Assembly (NCBI RefSeq): GCF_016858305.2
Contig: NZ_CP074436.1
Span: 3,182,001 to 3,246,000 of the forward strand
Reading direction: 5' to 3'
Length of the DNA: 64,000 nucleotides
Origin: Polaribacter sp. Q13
Lineage (GTDB): Bacteria > Bacteroidota > Bacteroidia > Flavobacteriales > Flavobacteriaceae
The notes beneath the pieces were generated by a model. That model ran no database searches. It had not been told where the DNA came from and saw nothing but the letters and a program-made list of their open reading frames with translations. This document shows positions 1 through 8,727 of the stretch, piece after piece; position 1 is the stretch's first letter, and each line of letters begins with the position of its first letter. A program made the position numbers and the translations under genes.

Positions 1-19
1 TAACCAAATGTAAGAAAAA

Positions 20-1198
20 TTATTTAAATGCACTTAAACCAGTTACATCTAAACCTGTAATTAATAAATGAATATCATGCGTTCCTTCATAGGTAATTAC
101 GCTTTCTAAATTCATCATGTGGCGCATAATAGAGTACTCTCCAGTAATACCCATTCCGCCTAACATTTGTCTTGCTTCTCTTGCAATGGTAATTGCCATA
201 TTTACATTATTAAGTTTTGCCATAGAAATTTGAGCAGAAGTTGCTTTTCCTTCATTTCTTAAAGTTCCAAGCCTCCAAACCAATAATTGGGCTTTGGTGA
301 TTTCTGTAATCATTTCTGCTAATTTTTTCTGTTGTAATTGAAACTGGCCAATCGGTTTGCCAAACTGTTCTCTTTCTTTACAATAACGCAAAGCGGTATC
401 ATAACAATCCATAGCCGCACCAATTGCTCCCCATGCAATTCCGAATCTTGCAGAATCTAAACAACCTAACGGAGCTCCTAATCCAGATTTGTTAGGCAAT
501 AAGTTTTCTTTAGGCACTTTTACATTGTCAAAAATAAGTTCTCCGGTTGCAGAAGCACGCAAAGACCATTTATTATGAGTTGTAGGCGTTGTAAAACCTT
601 CCATTCCGCGTTCTACAATTAGTCCATGAATTCTACCTTCTTCATTTTTTGCCCAAACCACAGCAATTTGAGCAAAAGGCGCATTAGAAATCCACATTTT
701 TGCACCGTTTAAAAGATAATGATCTCCCATATCTTTAAACTTCGTTTCCATCCCGCTAGGGTTGGAACCATGATTTGGTTCTGTTAAGCCAAAACATCCC
801 ATCCATTCGCCAGAAGCTAATTTGGGTAAATACTTTTTACGTTGTACTTCATTTCCATATTTAAAAATAGGATACATTACTAATGAAGATTGTACAGAAG
901 CGGTAGAACGAATTCCAGAATCGCCTCGTTCTATTTCTTGCATTATTAATCCGTAAGAAATTTGATCTAAGCCTGCGCCACCATATGCTGAAGGAATATA
1001 AGGGCCAAAAGCACCAATTTCTGCCAAACCATTTATGATTTGAGTAGGAAACTCTGCCTTTTGAGCATATTCTTCAATAATAGGAGAAACAGCTCGTTTT
1101 ACCCATTCTCTAGCTGTATTTCGTATTAATTTGTGTTCTTCTGTTAATAAATCATCTAGATTATAATAATCTGGGGCTTGAAAAAGGTCTTGTTTCAT
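20..1198 (-). CDS. gcdH: Glutaryl-CoA dehydrogenase (acyl-CoA dehydrogenase family)
   Basis: FAD-dependent acyl-CoA dehydrogenase of 392 residues, full length for the family. It should oxidise and decarboxylate glutaryl-CoA to crotonyl-CoA in lysine/tryptophan breakdown. The assignment to the glutaryl branch rests on the segment SVQSSLVMYPI (near residue 101), which resembles the substrate-binding region of human GCDH, and on YEGTHDIH at residues 370-377, where Glu371 is the expected catalytic base. The FAD-contact segments GCFGLTEPNHGSNPSG and KMWISNAP are also present, as is the C-terminal REARQMLGGMGITGEY. It is transcribed alone, divergent from rnpA, with a TAnnTTTG-type promoter at 1271-1278. 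Family assignment is secure; substrate is inferred from motif similarity. Confidence 0.9.
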   Translation of the reverse strand: MKQDLFQAPDYYNLDDLLTEEHKLIRNTAREWVKRAVSPIIEEYAQKAEFPTQIINGLAEIGAFGPYIPSAYGGAGLDQISYGLIMQEIERGDSGIRSTASVQSSLVMYPIFKYGNEVQRKKYLPKLASGEWMGCFGLTEPNHGSNPSGMETKFKDMGDHYLLNGAKMWISNAPFAQIAVVWAKNEEGRIHGLIVERGMEGFTTPTTHNKWSLRASATGELIFDNVKVPKENLLPNKSGLGAPLGCLDSARFGIAWGAIGAAMDCYDTALRYCKEREQFGKPIGQFQLQQKKLAEMITEITKAQLLVWRLGTLRNEGKATSAQISMAKLNNVNMAITIAREARQMLGGMGITGEYSIMRHMMNLESVITYEGTHDIHLLITGLDVTGLSAFK

Positions 1199-1270
1199 GT
1201 TGAGTTTCTTTTAAAATTAGATAATTCTAAATTTACATGTTCATTTATTAAAGAATATGTAAATTTAATC

Positions 1271-1278
1271 CAAAAATA
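1271..1278 (-). promoter_or_regulatory. Predicted promoter -7 box of gcdH
   Basis: On the minus strand this reads TATTTTTG, an exact match to the Bacteroidota -7 consensus TAnnTTTG. It lies about 73 bases before the gcdH start and would give a leader of roughly 65 bases. No clear upstream TTG box was identified. Confidence 0.4.
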
Positions 1279-1356
1279 AGGATTGTAAATTTTATAATAA
1301 ATTAAAGAAGTGTAAAGTTCAGGAAGGTAAAGGATGGAAAATTAGTTCTTTTCTAT

Positions 1357-1364
1357 TAAGTTTG
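1357..1364 (+). promoter_or_regulatory. Predicted promoter -7 box of rnpA
   Basis: TAAGTTTG matches TAnnTTTG exactly, and its G lies six bases before the A of the rnpA ATG. Transcription from this box would start at or within two bases of the start codon, so the mRNA would be leaderless. No convincing upstream TTG element was seen. Confidence 0.45.
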
Positions 1365-1369
1365 TATGC

Positions 1370-1762
1370 ATGAAGCATACTTTAGGAAAAGAAGAGCGTT
1401 TAAAGAGTAAAAAGCTCATAGAAAAACTTTATTTGGAGAGGAATTCTGTGAAGGCGTTTCCTCTTAGAATGATTTTTTTACAAACAGAACATACCTCAAA
1501 ATTCCCTGCTCAGGTTGGAGTTTCTGTTCCAAAACGTAATTTTAAATTGGCTGTAGATAGAAATAGAATTAAGCGGTTAATGCGAGAATCTTATCGTTTG
1601 CAAAAAGAAATTGTCTACAATAATATAGAGCAACCTTATGTTTTTATGATTTCGTATATTGGGAAAGAAAAATGTACGTATGAAGAGATGTACTTAAAAA
1701 TGGAAAAATTACTAACTCGGTTTGTTAGCGAAATAAATACTAAGAAAAATGATGAGATTTAA
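1370..1762 (+). CDS. rnpA: Ribonuclease P protein component
   Basis: Basic 130-residue protein subunit of RNase P, which helps the catalytic RNA remove 5' leaders from tRNA precursors. The signature RNRIKRLMRE at residues 64-73 is the conserved RNR helix that contacts the RNA, and the N-terminus (KEERLKSKKLIEKL) matches the usual family start. rpmH, the usual upstream partner in many bacteria, is absent. The gene instead overlaps the following S41 protease gene by 14 bases, so the two are translationally linked. An ATG at 1366 is in another frame and was not used. The start abuts a TAnnTTTG box. Confidence 0.95.
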   Translation: MKHTLGKEERLKSKKLIEKLYLERNSVKAFPLRMIFLQTEHTSKFPAQVGVSVPKRNFKLAVDRNRIKRLMRESYRLQKEIVYNNIEQPYVFMISYIGKEKCTYEEMYLKMEKLLTRFVSEINTKKNDEI

Positions 1763-3380
1763 GTTTTCGAAAAATACAATTATTGTTCTTCTAGTAGGAA
1801 CAATCTTTTTATCCTTTGCTTTTAAATCGAAATTTTTTGAGGTTGCAAAGCAAATTGAAATTTACAATACTTTATTTAAGGAGTTAAATATGTATTATGT
1901 AGATGAAATTAATCCTGCAGAATTAACAGAAAAAGCAATTAAAAATACGCTTAAAGATTTAGATCCTTATACAAATTTCTATAATGAGCAAGATGTAGAA
2001 GATGCCAGAATTCTAAGAGAAGGCGAATATGGAGGTATTGGAGTTTCTATCTATTATTTAAAACAAGGAATTCAGATTAAAGAAATTTTTAAAGGAGATG
2101 CTGCAGATAAAGCAGGTTTAAAATCTGGAGATGTTATTGTTTCTGTTGATGGGCAATCTGTGAAAAATATGGAAAGAGAGCAACTTTCTATGTTGATAAA
2201 AGGAACACCTAACAGTACCTTTTCTGTAGAGATAGAAAGACAAGGAAAAAACATTCAGAAAGAAATAATGAGAGATAAGGTGGTTGTAAATCCGGTGCCT
2301 TTTTCTGAAATGATAGATGAAGAAACTGGATATATTGTATTAACACGATTTAATGAAAAAGCTTCATCCGAAGTAAAAAAAGCTTTTAGAAAGTTAAAGA
2401 AAGCAGGAATGAAAAAGCTTGTTTTCGATTTAAGAGGAAATCCGGGAGGTTCTTTATTAGAGTCTTTAAACATTTGTAACTTTTTCTTGCCAAAGGGAAA
2501 AACACTTGTTACTACAAAAGCAAAAATTAAAAAATGGAGTAATACTTACAAAAGCACCAATGAACCTTTAGATTTAGAAATCCCCATAGTTGTTTTAGTA
2601 AATGGCCGTTCTGCTTCTGCTTCAGAAATTGTAAGTGGGTCTTTGCAAGATTATGATAGAGCTGTAATTATGGGAAAACGTTCTTTTGGAAAAGGATTGG
2701 TGCAGCGTTATAGAAAATTGACTTATGGTACGCAGTTAAAATTAACTATTTCTAAATATTATACCCCAAGTGGTAGATGTATTCAAGAATTAGATTATAC
2801 GAACAGAGATAAAAATGGAAAAGTTCCTAAATTTTCTGATACAGGAGTTCATGAATTTAAAACGGCTAACGGAAGAAAAGTATATGATGGCGGTGGTGTT
2901 TTACCAGATGTAGTCATTAAAACATCGAAAAAAACGGAAGCGACAGAGAAGTTATTGAATTCTAAAGCGGTTTTTAATTTTTCTGTAAATTATTATTATC
3001 AACATCCATCCATAGAAAAAGATATTGATTTTGACTTTAAAGATGCAGATTTTGTAGAATTCACCAATTATCTAAAGTTAGACACCACATTTGTTACCAA
3101 ACAAGAAGCTTTGTTTAAAGAAGCTTATAAGGCATCCTTATTAAAAAATATTTATAAAGAATATGAACAAATTCAAGAAAAATTATTTGAGGATAAGATT
3201 AATGAGATAACAAAAAACAAAGATATTTTAAAGAAAACCCTAACAGAAGAAATATTAAATAAATACTATTATCAAGAAGGGGTTTATACACATAATTTAA
3301 CGAAAGATTTGGTTGTAGAAGAGGCAGTTAAATTGCTGAAAGATCAAAATAAATATAAGCAAATTTTATCCGCTAAATAA
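1749..3380 (+). CDS. S41-family C-terminal processing peptidase with PDZ domain
   Basis: Membrane-anchored serine protease of the CtpA/Tsp family, 543 residues. Residues about 8-25 form a single hydrophobic anchor, so the body is periplasmic. A PDZ domain follows at roughly 90-170 (GVSIYYLKQGIQIKEIF, then AGLKSGDVIVSVDG). The S41 catalytic core follows: Ser290 within NGRSASASE and Lys315 within KRSFGKG, spaced 25 residues apart as in E. coli Tsp. The C-terminal 150 residues are lysine-rich and helical. It probably trims or degrades envelope proteins. The start overlaps rnpA; the first ATG (1749) or the second (1752) could be used. AUG choice is the only uncertainty. Confidence 0.92.
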   Translation: MMRFKFSKNTIIVLLVGTIFLSFAFKSKFFEVAKQIEIYNTLFKELNMYYVDEINPAELTEKAIKNTLKDLDPYTNFYNEQDVEDARILREGEYGGIGVSIYYLKQGIQIKEIFKGDAADKAGLKSGDVIVSVDGQSVKNMEREQLSMLIKGTPNSTFSVEIERQGKNIQKEIMRDKVVVNPVPFSEMIDEETGYIVLTRFNEKASSEVKKAFRKLKKAGMKKLVFDLRGNPGGSLLESLNICNFFLPKGKTLVTTKAKIKKWSNTYKSTNEPLDLEIPIVVLVNGRSASASEIVSGSLQDYDRAVIMGKRSFGKGLVQRYRKLTYGTQLKLTISKYYTPSGRCIQELDYTNRDKNGKVPKFSDTGVHEFKTANGRKVYDGGGVLPDVVIKTSKKTEATEKLLNSKAVFNFSVNYYYQHPSIEKDIDFDFKDADFVEFTNYLKLDTTFVTKQEALFKEAYKASLLKNIYKEYEQIQEKLFEDKINEITKNKDILKKTLTEEILNKYYYQEGVYTHNLTKDLVVEEAVKLLKDQNKYKQILSAK

Positions 3381-3383
3381 TTT

Positions 3384-3391
3384 TATATTTG
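3384..3391 (+). promoter_or_regulatory. Predicted promoter -7 box
   Basis: TATATTTG, exact TAnnTTTG match, 17 bases before the ATG at 3408. It would give the downstream gene its own transcript with a leader of about 10-12 bases, besides read-through from rnpA-ctpA. Confidence 0.45.
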
Positions 3392-3407
3392 AAGACTAAA
3401 AATTAAA

Positions 3408-5087
3408 ATGACAAAATTAAATAAAACAGACAGGACTAGAGCACAGGAATCTACAAATGCAATAGAAAAATTATACATTTCTATGCGTCATTTGTTTAGC
3501 AGAGGCTTTTATAAACCAATGGGAATTTCAGGAGAAACTTTACGTAAGTCTTTACTTTCGTTAAGACCAGAAATTTATGGTTCAATTGCAGAAGAAAGAA
3601 TTGAGTTAAACGGGTTAATTTACGTAATAGAAAGGCTTCCGAAAGGAATTGAAGAATGCCAGTTTATAAATTTAACTGCAGATGAAGGCTATAGTGGTTC
3701 TCATTTTGAAACAATAATTCCTCCAAAAAGAAGAAGAAATTGTTACCGAATAGACAAAGACCAAATGAACATAGAGATTACGCGTGGTCGTTCTGAAATC
3801 TATGATATTCTTACGCATTTAACTTTTTTATTTATTGAATCTCATAAAATTCAAAAAAGAGTAACCATAAACGAAGGTGCAGATTTTATTAGAGAATGGA
3901 AATATTTAGAAGATATTGTTATTTACAATAAGACAATTACAGATCAAGAAAGAGAGGTTGCTACTGCTCATTTAAGTAATATTTTAGGAAGAACTTTTGA
4001 GGAAGTAATAGATATTCATAAAGCATTTGAAACATCAGAAAAAAAAGATCGATTTTTTCATTTAATTTATTGGTTAGGTAAATTAGCCATTAACGAGGTT
4101 TTAGATAATAAAAAGAGAAAGGTTACTTTTAGTTCTGTTTTAATCGAAGAAATTGGGCATCATATTTATGGAGATATTTGGGCAGATAACATTAAGAAAG
4201 TACTAAAAGAGAATGGACTACTAAGAAGACCTATACATATTATTAGTGCAAACATGCACAGTGTGTTAAATTCTATTTATGCCAAAGGAGCATTACCTAA
4301 TGAAGCCGAAGAATATGAAGGGTTTGGGTTGTATCAGTTATTAAGTAATTCTGATAGTAAACCTTTACAAAAAAAGGTGAAGGAATACGCTTCAGAAAAT
4401 GGTTTAATTTATATTAAAGACACTTCGGGAACAAATATAAATGTTCAGGTAATAGATACCGAGAAAATTAATTTTGAAAATTCTCCATTCGATAAAGTAA
4501 ATTCTGTAAATAAAAAGCCTGTTATAATTGTAATGGATTATGCTTTTGGTGAGCAAGCTTATGAAACAATGGATGAGCTTTTAAAGCCTTATAAAAATAC
4601 TAAGAAGAAAAACCATTTAGATGTAAAATCTGTTTCTATAATGGGTAAAGCAGGTATTTTAGAAGGCGGTAAAGGAGATATTATGATTCCTAGTGCACAT
4701 ATTTTTGAAGGTACTGCAGACAATTATCCGTTTAAAAATGAGTTGTCTAAAGAAGATTTAGAAGGTTTTGGCGTAGAGGTTTTTGATGGTTCTATGATTT
4801 CTGTATTAGGAACGTCATTACAAAACAAAGACTTGTTACAGTTTTTTCATGATTCTACTTGGAATGTTATTGGGTTAGAAATGGAAGGAGCACATTATCA
4901 AAAAGCAATACAATCTGCTTCTAAAATTAGAGGGAATATTTCTAAAAATGTAAAAGTAAGATATGCGTATTACGCATCAGATAACCCTTTAGAAACAGGT
5001 GCTACATTAGCCTCTGGAGGTTTAGGGATGACAGGAGTTACACCAACATATGCTATTACTAAAAAAATATTAGAACAAATTTTTTAA
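3408..5087 (+). CDS. Two-domain protein with nucleoside-phosphorylase-like C-terminus (AMP nucleosidase-like, DUF6909 type)
   Basis: A 559-residue cytoplasmic protein with no signal peptide. Its N-terminal part (about residues 1-270) is a helical domain that I recognise only as a Bacteroidota family, probably the one now called DUF6909. The C-terminal part (about 360-559) carries VIGLEMEGAHYQKAI and SVSIMGKAGILEGGKGDIMIP, which resemble the purine nucleoside phosphorylase/MTAN/AMP nucleosidase fold, whose active site uses a Met-Glu-containing segment. Homologues are often annotated as AMP nucleosidase, but that activity is unproven and the N-terminal half does not look like E. coli Amn. It stands alone between the protease gene and the polysaccharide locus. 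Confidence 0.6.
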   Translation: MTKLNKTDRTRAQESTNAIEKLYISMRHLFSRGFYKPMGISGETLRKSLLSLRPEIYGSIAEERIELNGLIYVIERLPKGIEECQFINLTADEGYSGSHFETIIPPKRRRNCYRIDKDQMNIEITRGRSEIYDILTHLTFLFIESHKIQKRVTINEGADFIREWKYLEDIVIYNKTITDQEREVATAHLSNILGRTFEEVIDIHKAFETSEKKDRFFHLIYWLGKLAINEVLDNKKRKVTFSSVLIEEIGHHIYGDIWADNIKKVLKENGLLRRPIHIISANMHSVLNSIYAKGALPNEAEEYEGFGLYQLLSNSDSKPLQKKVKEYASENGLIYIKDTSGTNINVQVIDTEKINFENSPFDKVNSVNKKPVIIVMDYAFGEQAYETMDELLKPYKNTKKKNHLDVKSVSIMGKAGILEGGKGDIMIPSAHIFEGTADNYPFKNELSKEDLEGFGVEVFDGSMISVLGTSLQNKDLLQFFHDSTWNVIGLEMEGAHYQKAIQSASKIRGNISKNVKVRYAYYASDNPLETGATLASGGLGMTGVTPTYAITKKILEQIF

Positions 5088-5123
5088 TAGCTAAAGTTTA
5101 AATTTTATAACCAAATAAAAAAA

Positions 5124-6161
5124 ATGTCAACAAGTCAAAACAATAATGAGGAAGAGGTAGATTTAGGATCCTTATTTGTAATTATAGGTAAAGGGTTTTC
5201 TAAGTTTTTTAATTTTATAGGAAGTATTTTTAAAGGAATATTTCATCTTATCATATCAATTTTAATTTTCTTAAAAGAAAATATAATAAAAATTGGAATT
5301 GCAGCTATTGTCGGTTTAATTGCAGGTGTATTTTTAGAAGTAAAAAAAACAGATACATTTGAGTCTGAACTATTATTAGAACCAAATTTTAAAAGTACGA
5401 GACAGTTATATGATAATATAAATTACTACAATAATCTTGTTAAGCAAAGAGATACGTTAGCATTAGAAAAAACGTTTAAGCTTGATAAAGGGGATGCTGC
5501 TAGTCTTAATAAATTTGAGATTTCACCTATTGTAACAGAGAATGATATTATTAATTCTTACAATAGTTTTGTGTTATCTGTAGATACTACAACCGTAAAG
5601 AGCTATACTTTTCTTGAGTTTAAGGAATCGTTTACTGATTATGATTATAGATTTCATAAAGTAACAGTTACAGCAAAAAAGAATGATGTTTTTGATAAAT
5701 TAGATGAAGTAATAATTTCTTCGGTAGTAAAGAATAAATACTTTAATCGATTAAAAGAATTAACGAATAGAAACTTAAATAGAACAGACTCTTTATATCG
5801 ACAAAACTTAACGCAAATAGATTCTTTAAGAAAGGTTTATATGCAGGTGATGGTAGTAGAAGCAAAGAAGCAAACTACAGGTACCAATATAGATTTAGGT
5901 GGAGAAAAAAGAACTACAAAAGAGTTAGAACTGTTTGATAAGAATAGACAGATTAATAATGATTTAAAAAATATTGCATCACAAAAGGCTACACAATACG
6001 AGGTCATTAACGTTATTTCTAATTTTCAACCAATAGGAACTAAAATTAAAGGAGTAACCAAAAATTATGCTTTTTTATTAGGTGTCTTAGGAGCCGTTTT
6101 TATGATTGTATTATTAGTTTTATTAAAGCTTAACAAGTATTTAGGGAATTATAAAAAATAG
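5124..6161 (+). CDS. Wzz-like polysaccharide chain-length determinant
   Basis: A 345-residue inner-membrane protein with Wzz topology: a hydrophilic N-terminus (about 1-20), a hydrophobic stretch at about 25-50 and a transmembrane helix near residues 53-70 ending IAGVFLEVKK, a large periplasmic helical region (about 75-310), and a closing helix near 313-337 (FLLGVLGAVFMIVLLVLLKL). It lacks the cytoplasmic tyrosine-kinase domain of Wzc. It heads the polysaccharide locus, four bases before rfbB, so a role in controlling polymer length or export is likely. Sequence similarity to classic Wzz is weak; the call rests on topology and neighbours. Confidence 0.7.
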   Translation: MSTSQNNNEEEVDLGSLFVIIGKGFSKFFNFIGSIFKGIFHLIISILIFLKENIIKIGIAAIVGLIAGVFLEVKKTDTFESELLLEPNFKSTRQLYDNINYYNNLVKQRDTLALEKTFKLDKGDAASLNKFEISPIVTENDIINSYNSFVLSVDTTTVKSYTFLEFKESFTDYDYRFHKVTVTAKKNDVFDKLDEVIISSVVKNKYFNRLKELTNRNLNRTDSLYRQNLTQIDSLRKVYMQVMVVEAKKQTTGTNIDLGGEKRTTKELELFDKNRQINNDLKNIASQKATQYEVINVISNFQPIGTKIKGVTKNYAFLLGVLGAVFMIVLLVLLKLNKYLGNYKK

Positions 6162-6165
6162 ATAA

Positions 6166-7173
6166 ATGCAAACAATTCTTATTACAGGAGGAGCAGGGTT
6201 TATAGGTGCAAATTTTATTCCTTATTTTTTAAAAAATAATAAAGATTTACAAGTTGTAAATTTAGATGTATTAACCTATGCCGGTAATGTTTCTAATCTA
6301 AGTGAGATTAAAGATAACTCTAGATATATTTTTATTAAAGGAGATATTTGTGATCGGAATTTAGTAGAAGAATTATTTAAAAAATATAATTTTTCTGGAG
6401 TAATTCATTTTGCAGCAGAATCTCATGTAGATAATTCCATTAAAAATCCTGATGCTTTTGTAAGAACAAATGTTTTTGGAACTTTTAATTTATTAGATAT
6501 TGCGAGAAATTACTGGATGGAATCTCCAAACGTATATAAAGAAGGTTATCAAGATTGTAGATTTCATCATATTTCTACAGATGAGGTGTACGGAACTTTA
6601 GGAGAAACAGGTTTGTTTACAGAAGAGACTTCATATGCGCCAAATAGCCCTTATAGTGCTTCAAAAGCATCATCAGATTTTATGGTAAGAAGCTATTTTC
6701 ATACCTATGGAATGAATGTTATTACCACAAATTGTTCTAATAACTACGGACCAAAACAACATGACGAAAAGTTAATACCTACAATAATTAGAAAAGCAAT
6801 TTCTGGAGAAAATATCCCCATTTATGGAGATGGAAAAAATATTAGAGATTGGTTGTATGTTTTAGATCACTGTAAAGGTATCGAGCTAGTTTATAAGAAA
6901 GGAATAACAGGAGATACCTACAATATTGGAGGTAAAAATGAACGAGATAATCTGTATATCGCAAATATTATTTGTGAAATTTTAGATAAAGAGTTACCTA
7001 AAGAAAAATCATATAAAGAACAAATTAGCTTTGTAAAAGATAGACCTGGCCACGATTTTAGATATGCAATTGATGCTTCTAAAATAGAAAATAACTTAGG
7101 GTGGAATGCCCAAGAAAATTTTGAAACAGGAATTAAAAAAACCATTCAATGGTATTTAGAAAAATATAATTAA
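6166..7173 (+). CDS. rfbB: dTDP-glucose 4,6-dehydratase
   Basis: Short-chain dehydrogenase/reductase of 335 residues that converts dTDP-glucose to dTDP-4-keto-6-deoxyglucose, the second step of dTDP-6-deoxysugar synthesis. The NAD-binding motif TGGAGFIG is at residues 7-14, the dehydratase triplet Thr138-Asp139-Glu140 sits in STDEVYG, and the Tyr163-x3-Lys167 pair lies in [20 protein letters not shown] is the typical substrate-binding segment. It is the first of three dTDP-sugar genes (rfbB-rfbA-rfbC), two bases before rfbA. Confidence 0.97.
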   Translation: MQTILITGGAGFIGANFIPYFLKNNKDLQVVNLDVLTYAGNVSNLSEIKDNSRYIFIKGDICDRNLVEELFKKYNFSGVIHFAAESHVDNSIKNPDAFVRTNVFGTFNLLDIARNYWMESPNVYKEGYQDCRFHHISTDEVYGTLGETGLFTEETSYAPNSPYSASKASSDFMVRSYFHTYGMNVITTNCSNNYGPKQHDEKLIPTIIRKAISGENIPIYGDGKNIRDWLYVLDHCKGIELVYKKGITGDTYNIGGKNERDNLYIANIICEILDKELPKEKSYKEQISFVKDRPGHDFRYAIDASKIENNLGWNAQENFETGIKKTIQWYLEKYN

Positions 7174-7175
7174 AT

Positions 7176-8033
7176 ATGAAAGGAATTATACTAGCTGGAG
7201 GGTCTGGGACAAGGCTACATCCTCTTACAATAGCAATTAGTAAGCAGTTAATGCCAGTATATGATAAACCGATGATTTATTATCCTATTTCTATTTTGAT
7301 CCTTTCTGGGATTAGTGAAATATTAATAATTTCTACTCCTCAAGATTTACCATTATTTAAAAGATTATTGGGTGATGGAAAAAAATATGGATGTGATTTT
7401 AAATATGCTGTACAAGAAAAACCAAATGGATTGGCAGAAGCATTTATTATTGGTGAAGAATTTATTGGAAAAGATAATGTAGCTCTAATATTAGGTGATA
7501 ATATTTTTTATGGTTCTGGATTACCTAGGTTATTAAAAGAAAATATAAAGCCAGACGGAGGAATTGTATATGCATATCATGTAAATGACCCAGAACGCTA
7601 CGGTGTTGTAGAATTTGATGATGACTTTAATGTTATTTCTATTGAAGAGAAACCAGAAAACCCAAAATCTAATTTTGCGGTTCCAGGAATTTATTTTTAT
7701 GACAACTCTGTAATAGAAATTGCAAAAAATATGAAGCCAAGTAAAAGAGGTGAATTGGAGATAACAGATATTAATAAAGCGTATTTAGAAAAAGGAAAGT
7801 TAAAAGTAACCGTTTTAGATAGAGGTACGGCTTGGTTAGATACAGGTACTTTTAATTCCTTAATGCAAGCATCTCAATTTGTGCAAGTAATAGAAGAGCG
7901 ACAAGGTTTAAAAATAGGTTCTTTAGAAGAAGCCTCTTTTAGAGCAGGTTTTATTACTAAACAAGAAATGTATGAATTAGCAAAACCATTATTAAAAAGT
8001 GGTTATGGAAAAAACTTATTAGAAATAAAATGA
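7176..8033 (+). CDS. rfbA: Glucose-1-phosphate thymidylyltransferase
   Basis: Nucleotidyltransferase of 285 residues that makes dTDP-glucose from dTTP and glucose-1-phosphate, the entry step of the pathway. The N-terminal [18 protein letters not shown] is the phosphate-binding loop, [10 protein letters not shown] carries the metal-binding Asp, and the segment [20 protein letters not shown] is characteristic of RmlA. Length matches the family. The stop codon region overlaps the start of rfbC by four bases (ATGA type). Confidence 0.97.
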   Translation: MKGIILAGGSGTRLHPLTIAISKQLMPVYDKPMIYYPISILILSGISEILIISTPQDLPLFKRLLGDGKKYGCDFKYAVQEKPNGLAEAFIIGEEFIGKDNVALILGDNIFYGSGLPRLLKENIKPDGGIVYAYHVNDPERYGVVEFDDDFNVISIEEKPENPKSNFAVPGIYFYDNSVIEIAKNMKPSKRGELEITDINKAYLEKGKLKVTVLDRGTAWLDTGTFNSLMQASQFVQVIEERQGLKIGSLEEASFRAGFITKQEMYELAKPLLKSGYGKNLLEIK

Positions 8034-8608
8034 TAGTTAAAGAGACAGGATTAAAAGATTGCTTTGTAATAGAACCGCTTTTTTTTAAAGATAATAGAGG
8101 GTGTTTTTTATTAGAATATAATAAAAAAGAGTTTCAAGAAAAAACAGGTTTTGATGGAGATTTTGTTTTAGGAAATCAATCTACTTCTCAATATGGCGTT
8201 GTAAGAGGCTTGCATTTACAAAGAGGCGAGTTTGCACAAGCAAAATTAGTTAGAGTTGTAAAAGGTAAAATTTTAGACGTTGCAGTTGATGCAAGAAAAG
8301 ATTCTGAAACTTTTGGACAAGTGTATTCTGTAGAATTATCTGCAGAGAATAACAAGCAATTATTTGTGCCAAGAGGTTTTTTACATGGTTTTTCTGTTTT
8401 AGAAGATGATACCATTGTTTCTTATAAATGTGATAATTATTATGAGCCAGAAGCAGAAGATGGTGTGATTTTTAATGATAAATATTTAAATATTGACTGG
8501 AAAATACCTGCGGATAAAATTACTTTGTCAGAGAAGGATTCAGGGTTAAAAGGGTTTAAGGTAATGTCTGATTATTTATCTAGTAAAAATTCATATAAAG
8601 GTATTTAG
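8030..8608 (+). CDS. rfbC: dTDP-4-dehydrorhamnose 3,5-epimerase
   Basis: Cupin-fold epimerase, 192 residues. It epimerises C3 and C5 of dTDP-4-keto-6-deoxyglucose to give dTDP-4-keto-L-rhamnose. The catalytic His62 is in VRGLHLQRG, Lys72 in AKLVRV, and His119 in [10 protein letters not shown], followed by the usual [10 protein letters not shown] segment. All expected active-site residues are present, so it should be a true double epimerase. The reductase rfbD, which would complete dTDP-L-rhamnose, does not follow and is not in the window. Confidence 0.95.
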   Translation: MIVKETGLKDCFVIEPLFFKDNRGCFLLEYNKKEFQEKTGFDGDFVLGNQSTSQYGVVRGLHLQRGEFAQAKLVRVVKGKILDVAVDARKDSETFGQVYSVELSAENNKQLFVPRGFLHGFSVLEDDTIVSYKCDNYYEPEAEDGVIFNDKYLNIDWKIPADKITLSEKDSGLKGFKVMSDYLSSKNSYKGI

Positions 8609-8650
8609 TAAGTCTATTAATACTTAAAACAGTTTTTAATAAATAAAGTC

Positions 8651-8697
8651 GAATAATTATAATAATGAAGTTTTATTTATTTCATTATTATAATTAT
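8651..8697. repeat. Perfect 18-bp inverted repeat between rfbC and the glycosyltransferases
   Basis: Arms aataattataataatgaa (8651-8668) and its exact reverse complement (8680-8697) enclose an 11-base spacer. All but three of the 18 pairs are A/T, so an RNA hairpin would be long but weak, and no T-tract follows. It fills most of the only sizeable gap (119 bases) inside the polysaccharide locus and could be a processing, attenuation or protein-binding site. Confidence 0.7.
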
Positions 8698-8727
8698 TGA
8701 TATTTATGTTTTTATGTAAAGGTGTCT

